Assembly: GCA_022316685.1 (NCBI GenBank)
Contig: JAKJHU010000030.1
Location: 13,653,360 to 13,717,359 of the forward strand
Length of the DNA: 64,000 nt
Source of the DNA: Progne subis subis
Lineage: Eukaryota; Chordata; Aves; Passeriformes; Hirundinidae
Direction: 5' to 3'
Below the pieces are notes generated by a model. The model was given only the letters and a program-made list of their open reading frames with translations. It searched no databases and was not told the origin of the DNA. Shown here piece by piece: positions 38,647-51,930 of this stretch. The position numbers were made by a program, and so were the translations under genes. Within the stretch, counting starts at the first letter, position 1. Each line of letters opens with the position of its first letter.

Positions 38647-41600
38647 TAGAAATGGATATATTTCTGTTTTCACAGATGCAGAGCTGCCTGCAAGGGTTGA
38701 GCTTTAACTGGTACCATGGTAGGGATGGGAAATCCTAGAGGCTTCAGACGTTTCTGGGGAGGGAGAAAATTGTTGCTCGTGTTTATACAGAGCTCAGCAC
38801 AGGGGATTCTGGCATAATGGGGATATTTAGATACCACTGCAATATAAATGGTAAATAATAGAAATGCAGTGGTAAGTAATAGAAATACTACCAAGATTAA
38901 TAGTAATGAAGGAAAATTACTACTTCAATGATATGATAGCCCCTTGTGAAATCAGCATTGTAATTCAATAAATAGGTAGTCACTTTTACAACAGAGTAGT
39001 CAGGAATCAGAGTGCTCATTCTATTGTGTTCTTACAGTAGTCTTGGACCACTACAAAGGGTATTTGGGATGCAACCACACAGAGGAGAAGGTTCAGCACA
39101 TGCTTAGACTGTGACAGCACTCCTCTCTGTTTCTCTGCTTTCCTTGTTGAGATGCATGTCCTGTCTGTGCATTTCAGACCATACCCACAGCACTGAGATT
39201 AGAAAGTTAGAAGTATATGGGTTTACTCACAAAATGAAATCAAGAGCCTAACACCATAGGAAATGGAGGGACCTTGTGCACTTCTGGGTCAAGTCCTTTT
39301 CAGGATTTCATTTTAGGTGATCCCCTCATTAATGGATCTAGTACTGCCTTGGGATTTCATCTCGGTCTTCCCTTTTTGGGGTTGTTTTGGATCCCAATTT
39401 CCTTAATGAGTGGAATCCTTCATCTAATTTTCAGCCTAAATCTATTCATGCGTAGATAGTTCATAACCTTTTCCTCTCCTACCAACATATTATTTTCATT
39501 AAATAGGTTTTTCTCTCCACTGGCAATTAACTTGCTGATTTATTTATGCAGCATAATCATGTAATATCTGTCTATATTTGGTCAAGCTTTTCTAGGTCCC
39601 TTGGTGCTGTTAAATTTTGGTTACCAAATTCATAAAACAGTTGAAGGTTGCTCAGCGCTCTTATAGCCATACCATGGGAACACCTGATTAGCTGGGACAT
39701 GGAAAGGAGGATATAGCTCACACACCCACCTACTGAGCCTCCATGGGTACTCAAAAATATGCCACAACCTTGGGATGTGGTTTTGCTGACAAAAATCCTA
39801 TGACAGCGACTGGAAAAAACTTCCACCGCTGGAGAAATGAGAACTTTTGCAGAGCTCTCCCAGAGAGGATAGATTTCCTAGTCTATGTTCCCTTCCTGGG
39901 AATGGGGTTTACCTCATATCTGCAGATTTGTATTTGTCACCTTGGAGCCTGTCTGAAGGAAGATACTCTTGTGCAGCATCCTGCCTTCCCAGGTCTGCAT
40001 GTAAGATTGCCAAGGCTTATTAAATGGATATTTCTTGGATGGTGGTTTTCCTGTATTGTGTGGCTGGCTGGTATGTACAGATAAGGTAATCACCACTGCC
40101 ACTGCAAGGAAAAACAAAACTGCTGCAAAGCAGGAAGGCTGGAAATCTACTTTCTATTCTTGGTCATTTTTGTTGGTATAGTGGCTGATTCACTTGCAGT
40201 TGGCTGCCTTTGGGAGAAAGGTCAGTGCTGGAACTTCTCACTCAAAATCCCTCTGTTACCAGAGTGCCCCTCTGATTGGCCCAAACACTGGAGCTAAAGT
40301 AAACTCTGTCCAAAAAAAGAGCAAAAATAATACCCATCTGAGCAGATTCTGTACAAGTAAATCCATCTACCTTTCATTTTTTCATAATCCTTTCCCTGTG
40401 TGTAATGCATTTTTTTTCAGAAATGAAACTTGTTTGCTTGCTGAGAACAATACTGTGCTGAGGAAGGTCAACTGAGCTGGAAAGGTGATACTGTGTACTG
40501 AATTTTGCACGCAGAAGAGTGCAGAATATGTCCCACTCTCCTGAAACACAGGCATAAAATCTTCCTGGTGTCACAGAGACTTCAGGTTCCCAGTTACACA
40601 GATGGGAGAGAAATGAGCATTACGGACAGTGAAGCAAGAAGAAGGTGCCTTTATTCTGAAGTTTCCTTTATCATTAAGGCTATAGCTTTAAACAAATCAG
40701 CATATTTTAATCATGCTGTTTGTCTCTGTCTCTCTGCTGAGGCATACCAACCCTTCAGTTTCCCTCTCAAGGTCTCCTATATAAAAAGTTTTTCTGTACC
40801 TCACCCACAAGGCATGACTTTTTCTGGCTAAGATGAGCTGTTGCTTTCCTACACCAAATGCTTTGTGCAGTCATCCATGAAAAGAAATGCTGAAAACTCC
40901 GTGACCCTCAGGAGTTTCCATCTGTAGCTGGCTCATCTTTAAAACATTCCTCTTCTGCTTCACCACTGCATGTGAAGCATGTGAAAAAATAGTGGAAGCA
41001 CTGAACAGATGTTCATCAGCCTTGATACCAGTATCCAGCTCTTCTGGCTGTGGAGGAGGAGGCAGGTGGTTTGCATGTGGTGTTTACACATCATTCTTTC
41101 AGGGATGCATCCACTGCCACTCCAGAGGATGTGTTTTGGGGTGCTCTGTAAGGGATGGCATTGAGTAATCAAAATTCAGGCCATAACTCCAGGTGAGCAG
41201 GTATTCCCACACTGAATTATGCTTTGAAATACTTTAATTGGTTCCTGCTGGAATTGCACCCAGGACCGGTTCAGTCTTCAGCAAAGCAAGCCCTGCCTAG
41301 GGAAATGGTGGCAGGCATGAGACAAGGAATGTGGGAAGGCACAGCTGTCCCAACACCTGCTCTACACAGCAGGCAAAGGGGGCCAGCTTTGGTGGGAGGC
41401 ATGTGGGGCAGTGGGGGCTGGCTCCAGATGGAGGGGCTGGGTCAGGAGGAGCTTACTGTGGAGCAGGGAAGGATGGAAACCCTAAACCAGCCCAGCTCTG
41501 CAACAGCCAGCAGAGCAACCTTCTCCATAGTCTCCTTTTCCCTTCACAGCCTGGGAATTAGAGGGCTTTCTTGAGGATACAGCTGTATATATTTATTCAT

Positions 41601-42830
41601 ATGACTGGGAAAAAAATCAACTATTGATCCATGGCTGGAAAGCCTTTAGACAGCTCTGATTATCTCTGTGCAGCCAGAAGAAGGATTTATTATGGTATTT
41701 TCTTTGAGAAACTGTGGGACCCTTAGAAGAGAAGGCAAAATGACATCTTTGCAACAAGCATGACATGTTTTTTTCTGTTCTTTTGCTTTTGTCAGCCCAA
41801 TTATCCAAATATCAGCATTTGCACAGCCAGGGTGCCCCAAGACCAGCAGAGCTAGTGGCAAAACATTTTCTAAGGGTTTGTCTTCTGAGGCTGAACTTCT
41901 TTGGAAATTACCCAGTTTCTGCAAGCTGATGTCACAGTATTGCCTTTGTCTTGGTGGGGGTATTAATGAGGTCTCTCCCCTCTATCTGATTACTTAGTAC
42001 TTTTACAGTACTCATCAGAAGTTTAGTAATGTTGAGACATTTAAACCTCTATTAATTTGACTGCTGTGAGCCAAAAGATTCAAAAAATATTTGGGAGGAG
42101 CTGACTGTTCAGCAAACACAAATTAATGACATACTGAGGAATGCTGAAACATTTAGCCAACTCACTAATGATGTTCATAATCATGGTTGGTCTCAGGTGA
42201 GAAAACAAAGGTGGGATATTTTGCATGAAAATTGCCTCAGAAAGGCAGAAAATACTTGAAAACCCCGTGCCTAAATGTAAAAATAATGTTTAGTGTTCAG
42301 TCATCATTCCTGGCTTTGCTGCAAAACAAACTTCTTTCCATCCCTGTATCAATTTGCCTTTCCCAGCACATGCCAGTTTTTTCTGGTCAGATCAGGAACT
42401 CTCCAAGCAGGAGCTGTCTGTTGCTGTGTGCTTGTACAGCACCTCTTATAATGAGAATTCCTTCTTGCTTAAATCTGTTAAGCATTCCTATATCCCAGTA
42501 ATATATACTAATAAATAATGAAAGTGGAGCAGAGAAACCATCAGGAGAGCTGAAGCTTGTTCAGCTGGATAAATGGCATTTGATTTCATGTCTAAACATG
42601 TCTTGAAAACAAACTAAAGTTTTTGTTAGTTGTCAAAATCTATGTCATGCCCATCACTAACATTTTAAACAGTGCAATGCTCTCTTCCAGAGCCTGTGGA
42701 GCTACTTCAGACAGTAACAAAGTTCTATGATAGATAGCCTTAGGTCCATTCTCTGATCAAGACAGATAAGCAAAGGAAAAAGTGATCTGAAATAAGTTGT
42801 TTTAAAAAAAATCTATTTCTTCTGGGGTTT

Positions 42831-42835
42831 GCTAG
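42831..42835. repeat. Left target-site duplication (GCTAG)
   Basis: GCTAG directly precedes TGTCAT and is identical to the five bases after the right end of the element. Confidence 0.88.
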
Positions 42836-44395
42836 TGTCATGAGTTAGTACAGTTTAGTTTTTATTTATAAAAGGATGTAAAATAATTCTCCAGGTCAGG
42901 ACCTGGGAAATGCTTTGGAAGAGACAGAGACCTATCAGAGAGTTAGTTAGAATACTGACATCTATTCTGACCACTGAAATTGTTAGCTGCGACTTTGGGA
43001 AGTACCATATAAAACCCCTTGATTTCCTGTAGGTGAGTCCTTTTCCTTCTTCCTTTGGCCGGAGAGAGACAGGTAACATCGAGCTGGGCCTGCTGCTCCC
43101 CCCTTTTGGGGGGGAGGTGGTCTGAGGCCTGGCCAGATTCCATCGGCTCCCAGGTGATGGGGGAAGGAGAAGTTGCTGTTTTGCAACAGCTACTTTCTTC
43201 AGACTTTCCTGGAGCAGGGAGAGATCTCTGCTGGGCTCCTGATGGGAGCTATGGGCACCATTTAGGCTGAGGCCACCCCAATTTACACCGAGGGGTGGGC
43301 TGAGAAGGCATTTATGATCTTGCCTAGTTTTTTTGTGATTCTAGACTGCCCGAGTGCTCCAATCTCTAAGGTTTCTGTGAGTTTTTCCTCCCTCATCAGC
43401 TCGTCCTTGAACATCTAACACCACGAGCTACAGAGAGAGAGACAAAGACTCTGAGCAGATTTAACTCTCTCCTGGCAACATGAAGCTTCCAGAGCTTGGC
43501 CCTTCTCTGAGAGAGTAAGGAAAGACAGAGTGAACATAAAGAACAACAGCATGAAGTCAGTAGCAAGAATAAAAAGACTATTAAGACAGAGGGTTGAAGA
43601 GTTGGTTGTTCTAGTCTTACTTGAGCCATGGAAATGAACTCTATATTTAGGTCATTCCTTTAAATCATAGAAAAGATATGCATTTGGGGAGATGATTGTT
43701 TTGTGTGTAGATTTAAGCAAAGGTGTTTGTGATGAACTAAGTAATATCCTATAACATGCTTAAAAAGAGATAAAGATGAAAAGCCCCTGCGCCAGTGGAG
43801 AAGTGAGAAGATTTCTCTGTACCTTGAGATGAAGAATCCTTTGCTTTGGAGTTATTCATCTTTAAAAGGTGACACCCCAGTATGCAAAAGTCTAAAACCC
43901 ATGACCCATAAGCAGCTTGGGAAACTGCTCCTGGGAGGGTCACAAAGGCAGGTTTCTCCGGGCGGTTGTTTTTGTGACAGTTAAAAAACGCAAAAGAAAA
44001 CTGTTCTGAGTTGTCAGTGGGATCCATGACTCTAAGAGAGACTCTTCCCCTAATGAATTGATGAAAGACTATTATATTATCAGATAATGAAACTGACTGA
44101 AAATTACAAGTTTTGTCTCTTTATGTTGTTTTGTAAAAAAGTGAGCAGTTTGTAAGGGGAGGGAAAAGTGTTTTTTGAAGTTTCATTCCATTTTAGTTTT
44201 TTTTCCAACTTTCTGTTTTTCTATTCTTTTAGTGTATGTTAATAAACTATTTGTTAATTTTAAGGTTGAGCCTGCTTTGTTTTTCTCCTAGTCTCTCTCT
44301 CACAAAAAGAGTAAGTACCAAGACCAAAATTTAGTGAACGTGAAAGCACTACATTATTTGGTGTTTCCGCCCAGTTTAAAATTAAAACTATGACA
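42836..44395 (+). mobile_element. Endogenous retrovirus LTR element (solo LTR likely)
   Basis: The element begins TGTCATGAGTTAG and ends AAAACTATGACA, giving a perfect 6-bp terminal inverted repeat TGTCAT/ATGACA with the TG...CA ends of LTRs. It is flanked by an exact 5-bp duplication GCTAG (42831-42835 and 44396-44400). A TATAAAA box is at 43008-43014 and an AATAAA signal at 44241-44246, both plus strand, which sets the orientation. A GT/T-rich region surrounds the polyadenylation signal. No gag/pol/env reading frame is present, so it is a solo LTR or a non-autonomous element. The 1560-bp length is long for an LTR. A 5-bp duplication fits ERVL- or ERV1-type integrases better than ERVK (6 bp). 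Confidence 0.88.
44241..44246 (+). terminator. LTR polyadenylation signal AATAAA
   Basis: AATAAA lies 150 bp before the right end of the LTR element, in TGTTAATAAACTATTTG, followed by a T/G-rich stretch (cctgctttgtttttctcc) as expected downstream of a cleavage site. This places the R/U5 boundary at about 44260-44280. Confidence 0.65.
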
Positions 44396-44400
44396 GCTAG
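44396..44400. repeat. Right target-site duplication (GCTAG)
   Basis: GCTAG directly follows ATGACA at the right end. Its identity with the left copy fixes both element borders to the base. Confidence 0.88.
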
Positions 44401-46440
44401 TCTCTGCATGCCATGTAGGATCAGAGAAGTTAGCCTGACTTCTCATGCCTTGCAAAGATGACTTTCCCAAATCTGCTTCACATTTTTTTGACTACTTTAT
44501 TACCCCAGGTTTCAAATGGTCTCACCACTCCTTTGTGGAAAATATTTTTCCACGCCATCATCTGCTTGTCCCTTTGTGCATATGTGTTTGCTATTGTAAA
44601 TTTTCCTTTTTTATTTTGTAGGCTTCTGCTGTTAATGGAAGTTCTGCAGTGCAGGAGGAATGAGGACTCTATGTGTGTGTCTGGGGGCTTGTATGGTGGG
44701 GGAGATAAATGGCCAGTGCAAGGCAGGTTCCTTGGGCTCCAGTACAGAAATGCCATAGGAAGGACAGAGAGTGTTTGTGCTGTACTGAGCTTTATATCCC
44801 TGGTCAGAGCAATAGAAGTCTGAACTGCTTCACATCTCAGCTGATTTGTGCTACAGACATTCTCAGCTGGCTTGTGCCCCTTTAGATGGCCTGTCTCTGG
44901 CAAATGGGGTTAAGAATATTGTGCTACAGAGAAGAATTATAAAAAGTTTGGAAGAAACTGTCTCATCTAAGGCAAGGTCCACCCTCCAAAGATGGGAAAC
45001 AGATTGTCTGTACCTGGTAACATCAGATATCCTGTGGTTTTGCATGGCTAATTAAAATAACTGTTTAATAATCAACCTTTAAATATATCATATAATGAAG
45101 TAAATTATCTTTATTTTATTTTTCTTAGTAGATTTAAGCATTTTCATGCAGCTATAAAATTGCTTATTTTTGAATACCTGCAACTTTGCCAACCTTTTTC
45201 TCATGCAACGACTCTGTTATTATTATAGGTATTTTAGTAGGCATTTCTACTTTCATTTAATATTCCATTGATCTATTTTAAAACATTTCCTAAGCCCAAA
45301 CACAGAGGCTCATACTTTACAACGCTCCTTCACTATTCCATGGGAATGAACATCTTGCCAGGCAAGCGTTTCACAGGCAATGCTCAGTATCATCAGATCC
45401 TCTACCTTGCTGTCAGAGGCTGCCTGTAGCCAGTGTGTTTGCTGGACCCTCAGGTGCCTCAGATGCCATGCCTCAGTGGGCACTTCCTGCCCACCCTTCT
45501 GGGGATGGCCTTCACCTTCAGCTTTGTCTCATCCTGTAGCATTTTGAGCAGGAGGAGCTGAAGACATGGCAGGTCAGTCTGGGGATGATCAGCATCAGGA
45601 AGGTTTATTATCAGTAAATGTTCCTTCCATGAGAGTGACTCTCACTGGGCTGTTCCCAACAGGACCCCATGACTCTTCATATAGAGTGGAGATATTAATA
45701 CATTTAATTTGCACCTGGATATCCAAAAAAAGATTAGTTTTTCTCCATGGTTTAAGATTGGTGGTCTCATATGGACCATGTTCTTTAACAGCACTGCCTT
45801 AATAATGGGATAGTAAATTCTGCTCTCTACACACATAGTTCACTCTCTATGCATGCAACTACAGCTACTTGTTGGCTGATTTTATAAGGAAAAGGATCCC
45901 AGAAGGTTTATTCACACAGTTTACTAAATAATTTTAAAGCTTGCCAACTAATTTCAAAACTCCCTTTGCAGCATTTATTCAAACTGTGAAAGTGTTTGAA
46001 TCCCTCTCACCCCACCAGGGGTTCTCAGCACTCCATCCTGTGGGGTGTGTCACACAGAAAGAGGGACACAATGTGCAGGTGTGAGTCTTTGCTTTCATGG
46101 GAAATGCTGCCTTTTCTGTTTCTTGGTTCTGTTTCTCTGCCTGCTGCTTTCCCATTAGTACAGTGGACAACGTGGCACCTGTTTGTATCTCTCAGCAATG
46201 CCAGGACACTGGATAAACATTTGCACAAAGGCTTTTTGGATCTCTTTTTCATGTGTCCTCTCTAAGGGCTGAAGCCTTTGGTGGCTGTGAGGGCAGGGTG
46301 TGGATCTGGTGGGGTTCCAGAAGGACAGGGAGGCCCATCCCATCCTCCTTGAGCACCAAGCTCCATGCCAGAACAGAGCTGCTTTTTCTTCTCTTTCCCA
46401 GCTTCTCCTGTGAATGTTGACTTTACATTTTTTCTTCTTT

Positions 46441-46449
46441 CTATCTATC

Positions 46450-46505
<56 letters not shown>
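46441..46505. repeat. (CTAT)n / (GATA)n microsatellite
   Basis: About 16 tetranucleotide units with a single TTAT interruption at 46461, then a degenerate tail (CATCTATCCATCTACCTATC) to about 46524. Long pure tracts of this type are usually length-polymorphic. Confidence 0.95.
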
Positions 46506-46657
46506 ATCTATCCATCTACCTATCTTTTAAATGTTCATCACATAGGACAAAAGTGTAATTGGCACATTTCTGCTTCAGGTTGGGCAATTAAGAAAATTTG
46601 GTGTTGAGACAATGTTTTGACAAAGAAGAGTTGCTAAGACTCTGCCAATCTGGAGGG

Positions 46658-46675
46658 AAAAAAAAAAAAAAAAAA
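46658..46675. repeat. Poly-A run (18 nt)
   Basis: Eighteen consecutive A after TCTGGAGGG. No attached retroposed body recognised. Confidence 0.9.
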
Positions 46676-49470
46676 GAGGGTACTGCTAAATTATGTAACT
46701 CCTGAAGAAGAAAGAGAAGTCTTTCATTCGCCTAGTTCATGCTCTAGTCTTAAAGTCAAAAGAGCTGAAGCACAGTAATGAAAAAGATCATGTTGAAAAT
46801 ACCTTGTCTCATCCAATTCTCTTGCCTTGTCTTTCCAACCTGCGCCAAATAAAAATGTTCTTTGCTTCTGGACAGATTATCAAATTTAAAGTGTATTAGC
46901 AGGCACCAGCTGTGTAGTGTAATTATTTGGCTGAATCTTCTGACGTTGGAAGGGAAAATCTGAGTTAATGGCTCAGATGCTCTCCTGTCTGGTTCTCTAA
47001 TATCCCCCACCTTGCACCTGGTGCATCTGCACAGAGCAGGGATAAAGCAGCGGGAGGGCAGAGTGGAACTGTTGGGGACGTACAGCACAGAGGGACAGAT
47101 GCCTCCTGATGCTGTGAGAGCTTTGGAGCAAAATGTTAACCACACTTTTAATAGTCCCAAGTGAGGAAGAAAGAACTCACTTGTATTTCTTTCCAGATGG
47201 CTGTGATATTGTCACAGTTGTCAGGTAGGGCTGGACTTAGCTATCTAAAGACAAATGTCTATAGTAGCTGGAGGTTCCCAAGTGAGGAATTTGTGTTTCT
47301 TGGATAATTTTCTGTGGGTGCCCCAGTGCTGCCCTTGCCAGGCTGATGGTCCCAGGGATGGAGCAGGTGGGCAAGGGAGCAAGCTTGATTGGGATCAGCA
47401 TGGTTTTGTGGGTTTATTGGTTAGCTTATTTGCCCTCCTTGAGTCAAATGGTCAATGGAGTAGTATGTTGGATTTTTAAATCAGTAATTCTTAGTGGTGG
47501 AGAATAACTGAGAGCAGTGAGAGAGATTCAGTGTATAAAGCAGTGGATGCTGAGGCTTTTCATCTGCACTTTGTATATTTCTGGGCTTTTGTCTGGGACT
47601 GGATCTTGTGGTCTGGCCTGACTGGTGCCCTGCGTGCAGGAATTGATTCTGTCTGCAGAGCTGGTCACAGCTCCCACCTCCACGAGGGGATGGAGGACTC
47701 TGGTACCTGTGTGGTTTAATCTGTCCTGGAAGGAGTCTAATTCATGTGCACGAAAACAACTGAGCCAACAAGTGGTAAATGGGAGAGACTGAGAAATTTG
47801 CTTTCCAACTACATGATAGACATGAACCAAAATCCTAAATTGAGAAAGGGCATTTGAAGGTAGTTCTTTATCTATCTCCAGTTACTTGAATGCTCTTTAA
47901 ATTTTGACTGAAGTTATATGGTATTTTAAATAATCAGTTTATCCCCCCATAAATTCAGAGATAGATGTTCTCTAGTGAAAAGGAGAGTATGGACACCTCT
48001 GGACTTGTTCATATTTTGAGGGATGCTCTCTGACTGACAGATGCCAAGTGGGCTCTGCAGATGTGCATGAGCAAACCCAGCCTGGCAGAATCACACAATT
48101 ATTTTACAACAGCATATTCTGAATTTTGTTTCGTTGCCAATCTCTCCCCATCCTTTGGTGGCACTTCTTTATCCAATTAAAGTTTTTTTCTCTTCTCATG
48201 GGGGATGGAAATTTACCTTAGAAATGAAAGTTGAAGCTTTGGGGAAGATCTCTCTTCTACCACTGGGGCCTTTGGGCAGGAAATTACAGAATAGGATGAG
48301 ACTGGATATAGAATTGCAAAAGTTGGCAACCTTTACTTGTATATATTACGAGGATACCAGAGCAGTGTTTACAAGTACTGAAAAAGCCAAAAGGTTTTGA
48401 CATACCGGCTCTTGACCTTCAAATATATGCCTTTAGGAACAGGGCACAGGATGTACACAGGCAGAGCTATTTTAAGAATTTCCCTTTTTGTGCTCTTGCC
48501 CACCTGTGCCTCATTTCTCTTGGTGAGAAAGGCTTTCTGTAGTGATAATTAGAAAAGCAATATCTCCTCTGGTACTCTGAACAGCAACAAAATATCCAAA
48601 CCCATACAGAGTACTGTGTGGCTCAAGTTATTGCATGTGAAATCTTGCACAAGTGCTACTTGTAGTCTGTTATTCCTGGCAAAAATATTTTGACAATTAA
48701 TAATGTAAAGAGTGGGCAAACCATAAATCTGATATGAAATTTATTTGTTCTGCTGCACCATTTCGAAAAAGGCCAGTGTGTTAAATTGGGAATGCTGGTA
48801 TGAAGTTACCATGATACATCCATTTTGACTATGTGTTGTAAATAACTACTGCTTGGTTAAAAGAACCGAGCACTCAGCAGAGCACCTGTAGTTTTCTATC
48901 ACAAAAGAGAGGGCATCTGGAAATTCCATGGTAAATTACAAATGGAGAAAGACAGAGGAAATTTTTTAAATAGTTCATTGATGTCAAATTGAGAAGAATA
49001 CAATAAAAAATGCAGAGGCTGATTTACTTCTTGTTCCATGTGTTCTGCATCATTACCAAGAGAATGCCAATTATCCTTGTTCAGCAAATACAGAATTCTT
49101 GTTATAAGCTTTTTACATCAAACACATGTAAGAACACATTTCTGACCAGGTTAAGGGAGAGATTAGTCAGAACACTTCTTGCACCAAGTTAGAATCAGAG
49201 CTGCTAGTCCATTTATTAATTCTCAGGCAGTCTCCTGTTTTGTCCCAGACTTTTCATGTTAGGTACTTACCTTCTTTTGTTTGGGATTAAAAATGCTCAT
49301 ACCCTATCTCAGTCAAAAAGCATCTTTGCTGGAAGTATTAACCATATGCCAAGATATCAATAGAGGTAAATTTTGGTCAGCCTAACTAAAAAATGTTAGG
49401 TATTAGGAAAGAAAGCAATTCCTAGATGGGGGGCTTATTTCATTAAGACTATCTTGTGCACAAGAAATTA

Positions 49471-49594
49471 TAGTAGTTGGGTTTTTTGTGGTTTGTGGGG
49501 TTTTTTTTGTTTGTGGTGTTTTTTGTTGTTGTTGTTGTTTTTTGTTGGTGGTGGTGGTTTTTTTTGGGGGGAGGGGGGTGGTGGTTTTTTTTGG
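49471..49594. repeat. G/T-rich low-complexity tract
   Basis: Nearly all bases are G or T, with (GTT)n at about 49523-49538, (GGT)n at about 49546-49558 and GGGGGGAGGGGGG at about 49565-49577. It is the complement in composition of the A/C-rich tracts at 517-571 and 4479-4620. The G-rich end could form a two-tetrad quadruplex (GGTGGTGGTGG). Open frames across it are artefacts. Confidence 0.8.
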
Positions 49595-51914
49595 TATAGT
49601 TAGCACTGCCACAGCCATGAATAGAAGGAAGGGTTCATTGTGTTGTAAAACAGGGATGCATTTAAAGGATTTCCAGGGTTTTTTTTTCAGTCTTGCAGTG
49701 TAATAAATTGAGAAAGCAAATGCAGCCTAATGTCTAGTGCAAGGTCCTGACTGATGGGATGTCTATATTTATTCCTGGCTCTGACACTGACTCTTGTACT
49801 CTTGCATGAGTCATTGCTTTACCTTTGAATAAGATGGCAATGAGAAAAACCAATTTTATCTACATAAAAATATGCAGTGATTTCACAAGGTTTAATCCTG
49901 CTTTTAGAATAGGCTCTGAAATATTCTGGTAAAATACTGTGAGGGGATATTGTTGTGCTTCAAAAACCCAAACCCTACAACAGTCATACTCTTATTTTAA
50001 TATACAAAATAACTCAGATCTTGTGAAAAATCAACATTTCAGCCTTTGTAACTTACTATAGAATTTTATGTGCATTTTACTGTGTTTTGAAAGTGCATTT
50101 CTTTAGGTCAGATACTTGTGTAAGTAGAAGATAAATAAAGACAAATTTAAGGAGGATTAAACCCTGTTATTAAACACCAGTCTGCAGTTACTAAAAATAA
50201 TAGTTTGGGTATCACCCTTTTGAATGCTTTAAGCTGTAACACAGAGCAGGCAACAACCACTTTATATGGATCCTGATTTCTAATGTGCTATCTGTTGTGA
50301 TCACTGCTGGCTGCTGAAGCAGGTGGGTCTGTTGTCTGAGTACAGGGGGTGTCCCACTACTATGTATTTATACCTGTGTGCTGCACAAACTCCACTTGAA
50401 TGCACTTCATCTGCTGCTTCCTTTGCACTGTATATTCTTTACAGACAAGGTAACAACTTGGTTACAAAAGGTTAGATAATTGAAAAGCCGTGTTTATACT
50501 GTGCCTTTTCAAAGACACAATGTGCTAAAATACACCCATCCCAGTATTCTGACTACCACCTCAGGGAGGTTCAATTTTTGGACATTTCAGTCCATTTACT
50601 CCAACTGGGCGCCAGTGCTGAAACCAAGAAGCAGTTTCTATCTTTTTCCCCCACCTCCTTCTTTCCTGCTAATGTTCAAGGACTGGGTTAGAAAACACTC
50701 AGATACAAAGACAAAATGAGCCTAAATTAAATTTTAAGAAATCCGTAAGAAAAAAGACTGTGATACTGTTATGGTGTGTTTTTTCAGAGGCTATTAGTTT
50801 GGAGCACCCTTCTGAGGAGAGCCAGGGAGAGACTTCCTCGAAGCTCTTCATACTTTCCATATGATGTATATGACTCTGGAACAGGAAGGACTCATAAATC
50901 TTTAACAAATTGAATCCTGCACAGAATTCACAGGATGCTTAAGGGAAGCACGAAATGAGAGTAGCTTATAAACCTGACCCAAATAACCAACAGTGAACCT
51001 TAAAGTAGACAGAAAGTGTCTAGGGGTAACAAAGTTGGCAGAAGTTCTTGCAAACTTATTCTAAATACCAATTGATTCTACTTCTAATAATAATCTTCTG
51101 AATCCGTCAGCATGGGGCAAGGAAATCTCTCTTTACAACAGATTTATTCCAATAGGATTCTGAATCTTAGTCAAAGTAGTAGGAGCTGAAGACAAAATTG
51201 GAAGTGGAAGAAAATTCTGAACTAAAATTGTGCCCTTAAAACTGGCCTGTTACATTTTGCCTGATACTGGCAAATGTAATATAATTTGTTCCATGTTATT
51301 TCTATGAAAAGCTAATAAAGGAGAGCTGGAAGTGGCTGTGACAGGCACTGCCTATGTGGGAATGACCCCATGCCCAAATTCCACAGGACACGAAGAGTGA
51401 CACAACTCGGCATAGCAATCACTGTGACATTTTCACTGAACAAGCTGCCACTTCTGTTCTTCTTCTACTGTGGCTGCTCTGGTTTTTAAGAGGAGTGCCT
51501 TGAGCAGAATATAGCCATGTGCATATAGCCATATAGCATTGGGCAGAGACGTGTGCCGCTGCAGAGCCCCACGCTGGTGACAACAGCTGGGAGAGGGGAC
51601 AGCCTTGGCTTGCCTGTCTCCCAGGGATATGCAGGGACACCCGGGGAGCCCTGAGCCTGCCTGATGCAGGTGGATCAGATGAGTGGTCTCTCCCTTCATG
51701 GCTGAGGAAATCTCTAATTTAAACTTGACATATTTTAAATAGCAAAATCCCTCTGTAGCCATATAGATGATCCACTTCAGTGCATAACAATATGTTTTAT
51801 TTTTCTTTCAGTGGGACATTTAGTATCAAATGCTGTCTTTAATTAATTGCTGACTAGATGTAGTTCAGACATGGCTTCCTAAATTTGGACTAAATGAGAA
51901 GAGGAAACCACAAC

Positions 51915-51930
51915 TTTTTTTTTTTTTTTT
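51915..51930. repeat. Poly-T run (16 nt)
   Basis: Sixteen consecutive T; no associated element recognised. Confidence 0.9.

Larger units (their letters stand above)
31603..42830. other. Non-coding flank, segment 3
   Basis: No recognisable gene. It contains a TTTTGGCGCC motif on the minus strand at 33544-33553 with local CpGs, AT-rich stretches (for example 32760-33400 and 37620-38000), and a CR1 tail near 38600. Open frames of 80-116 codons have no identifiable domain. Confidence 0.65.

Noticed and set aside
44458..44823. 121-codon plus-strand open frame beside the LTR
   Set aside because: Lies just outside the right LTR border, is not retroviral and shows no family signature.
46441..46524. 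CRISPR-like repeat array
   Set aside because: It is a simple tetranucleotide microsatellite without spacers, in a vertebrate genome.
47255..47479. Possible CR1 reverse-transcriptase remnant (DQHGFVG followed by SLFALLE)
   Set aside because: Only a short stretch resembles the CR1 NQHGF block and the neighbouring sequence does not continue the match; too weak to call.
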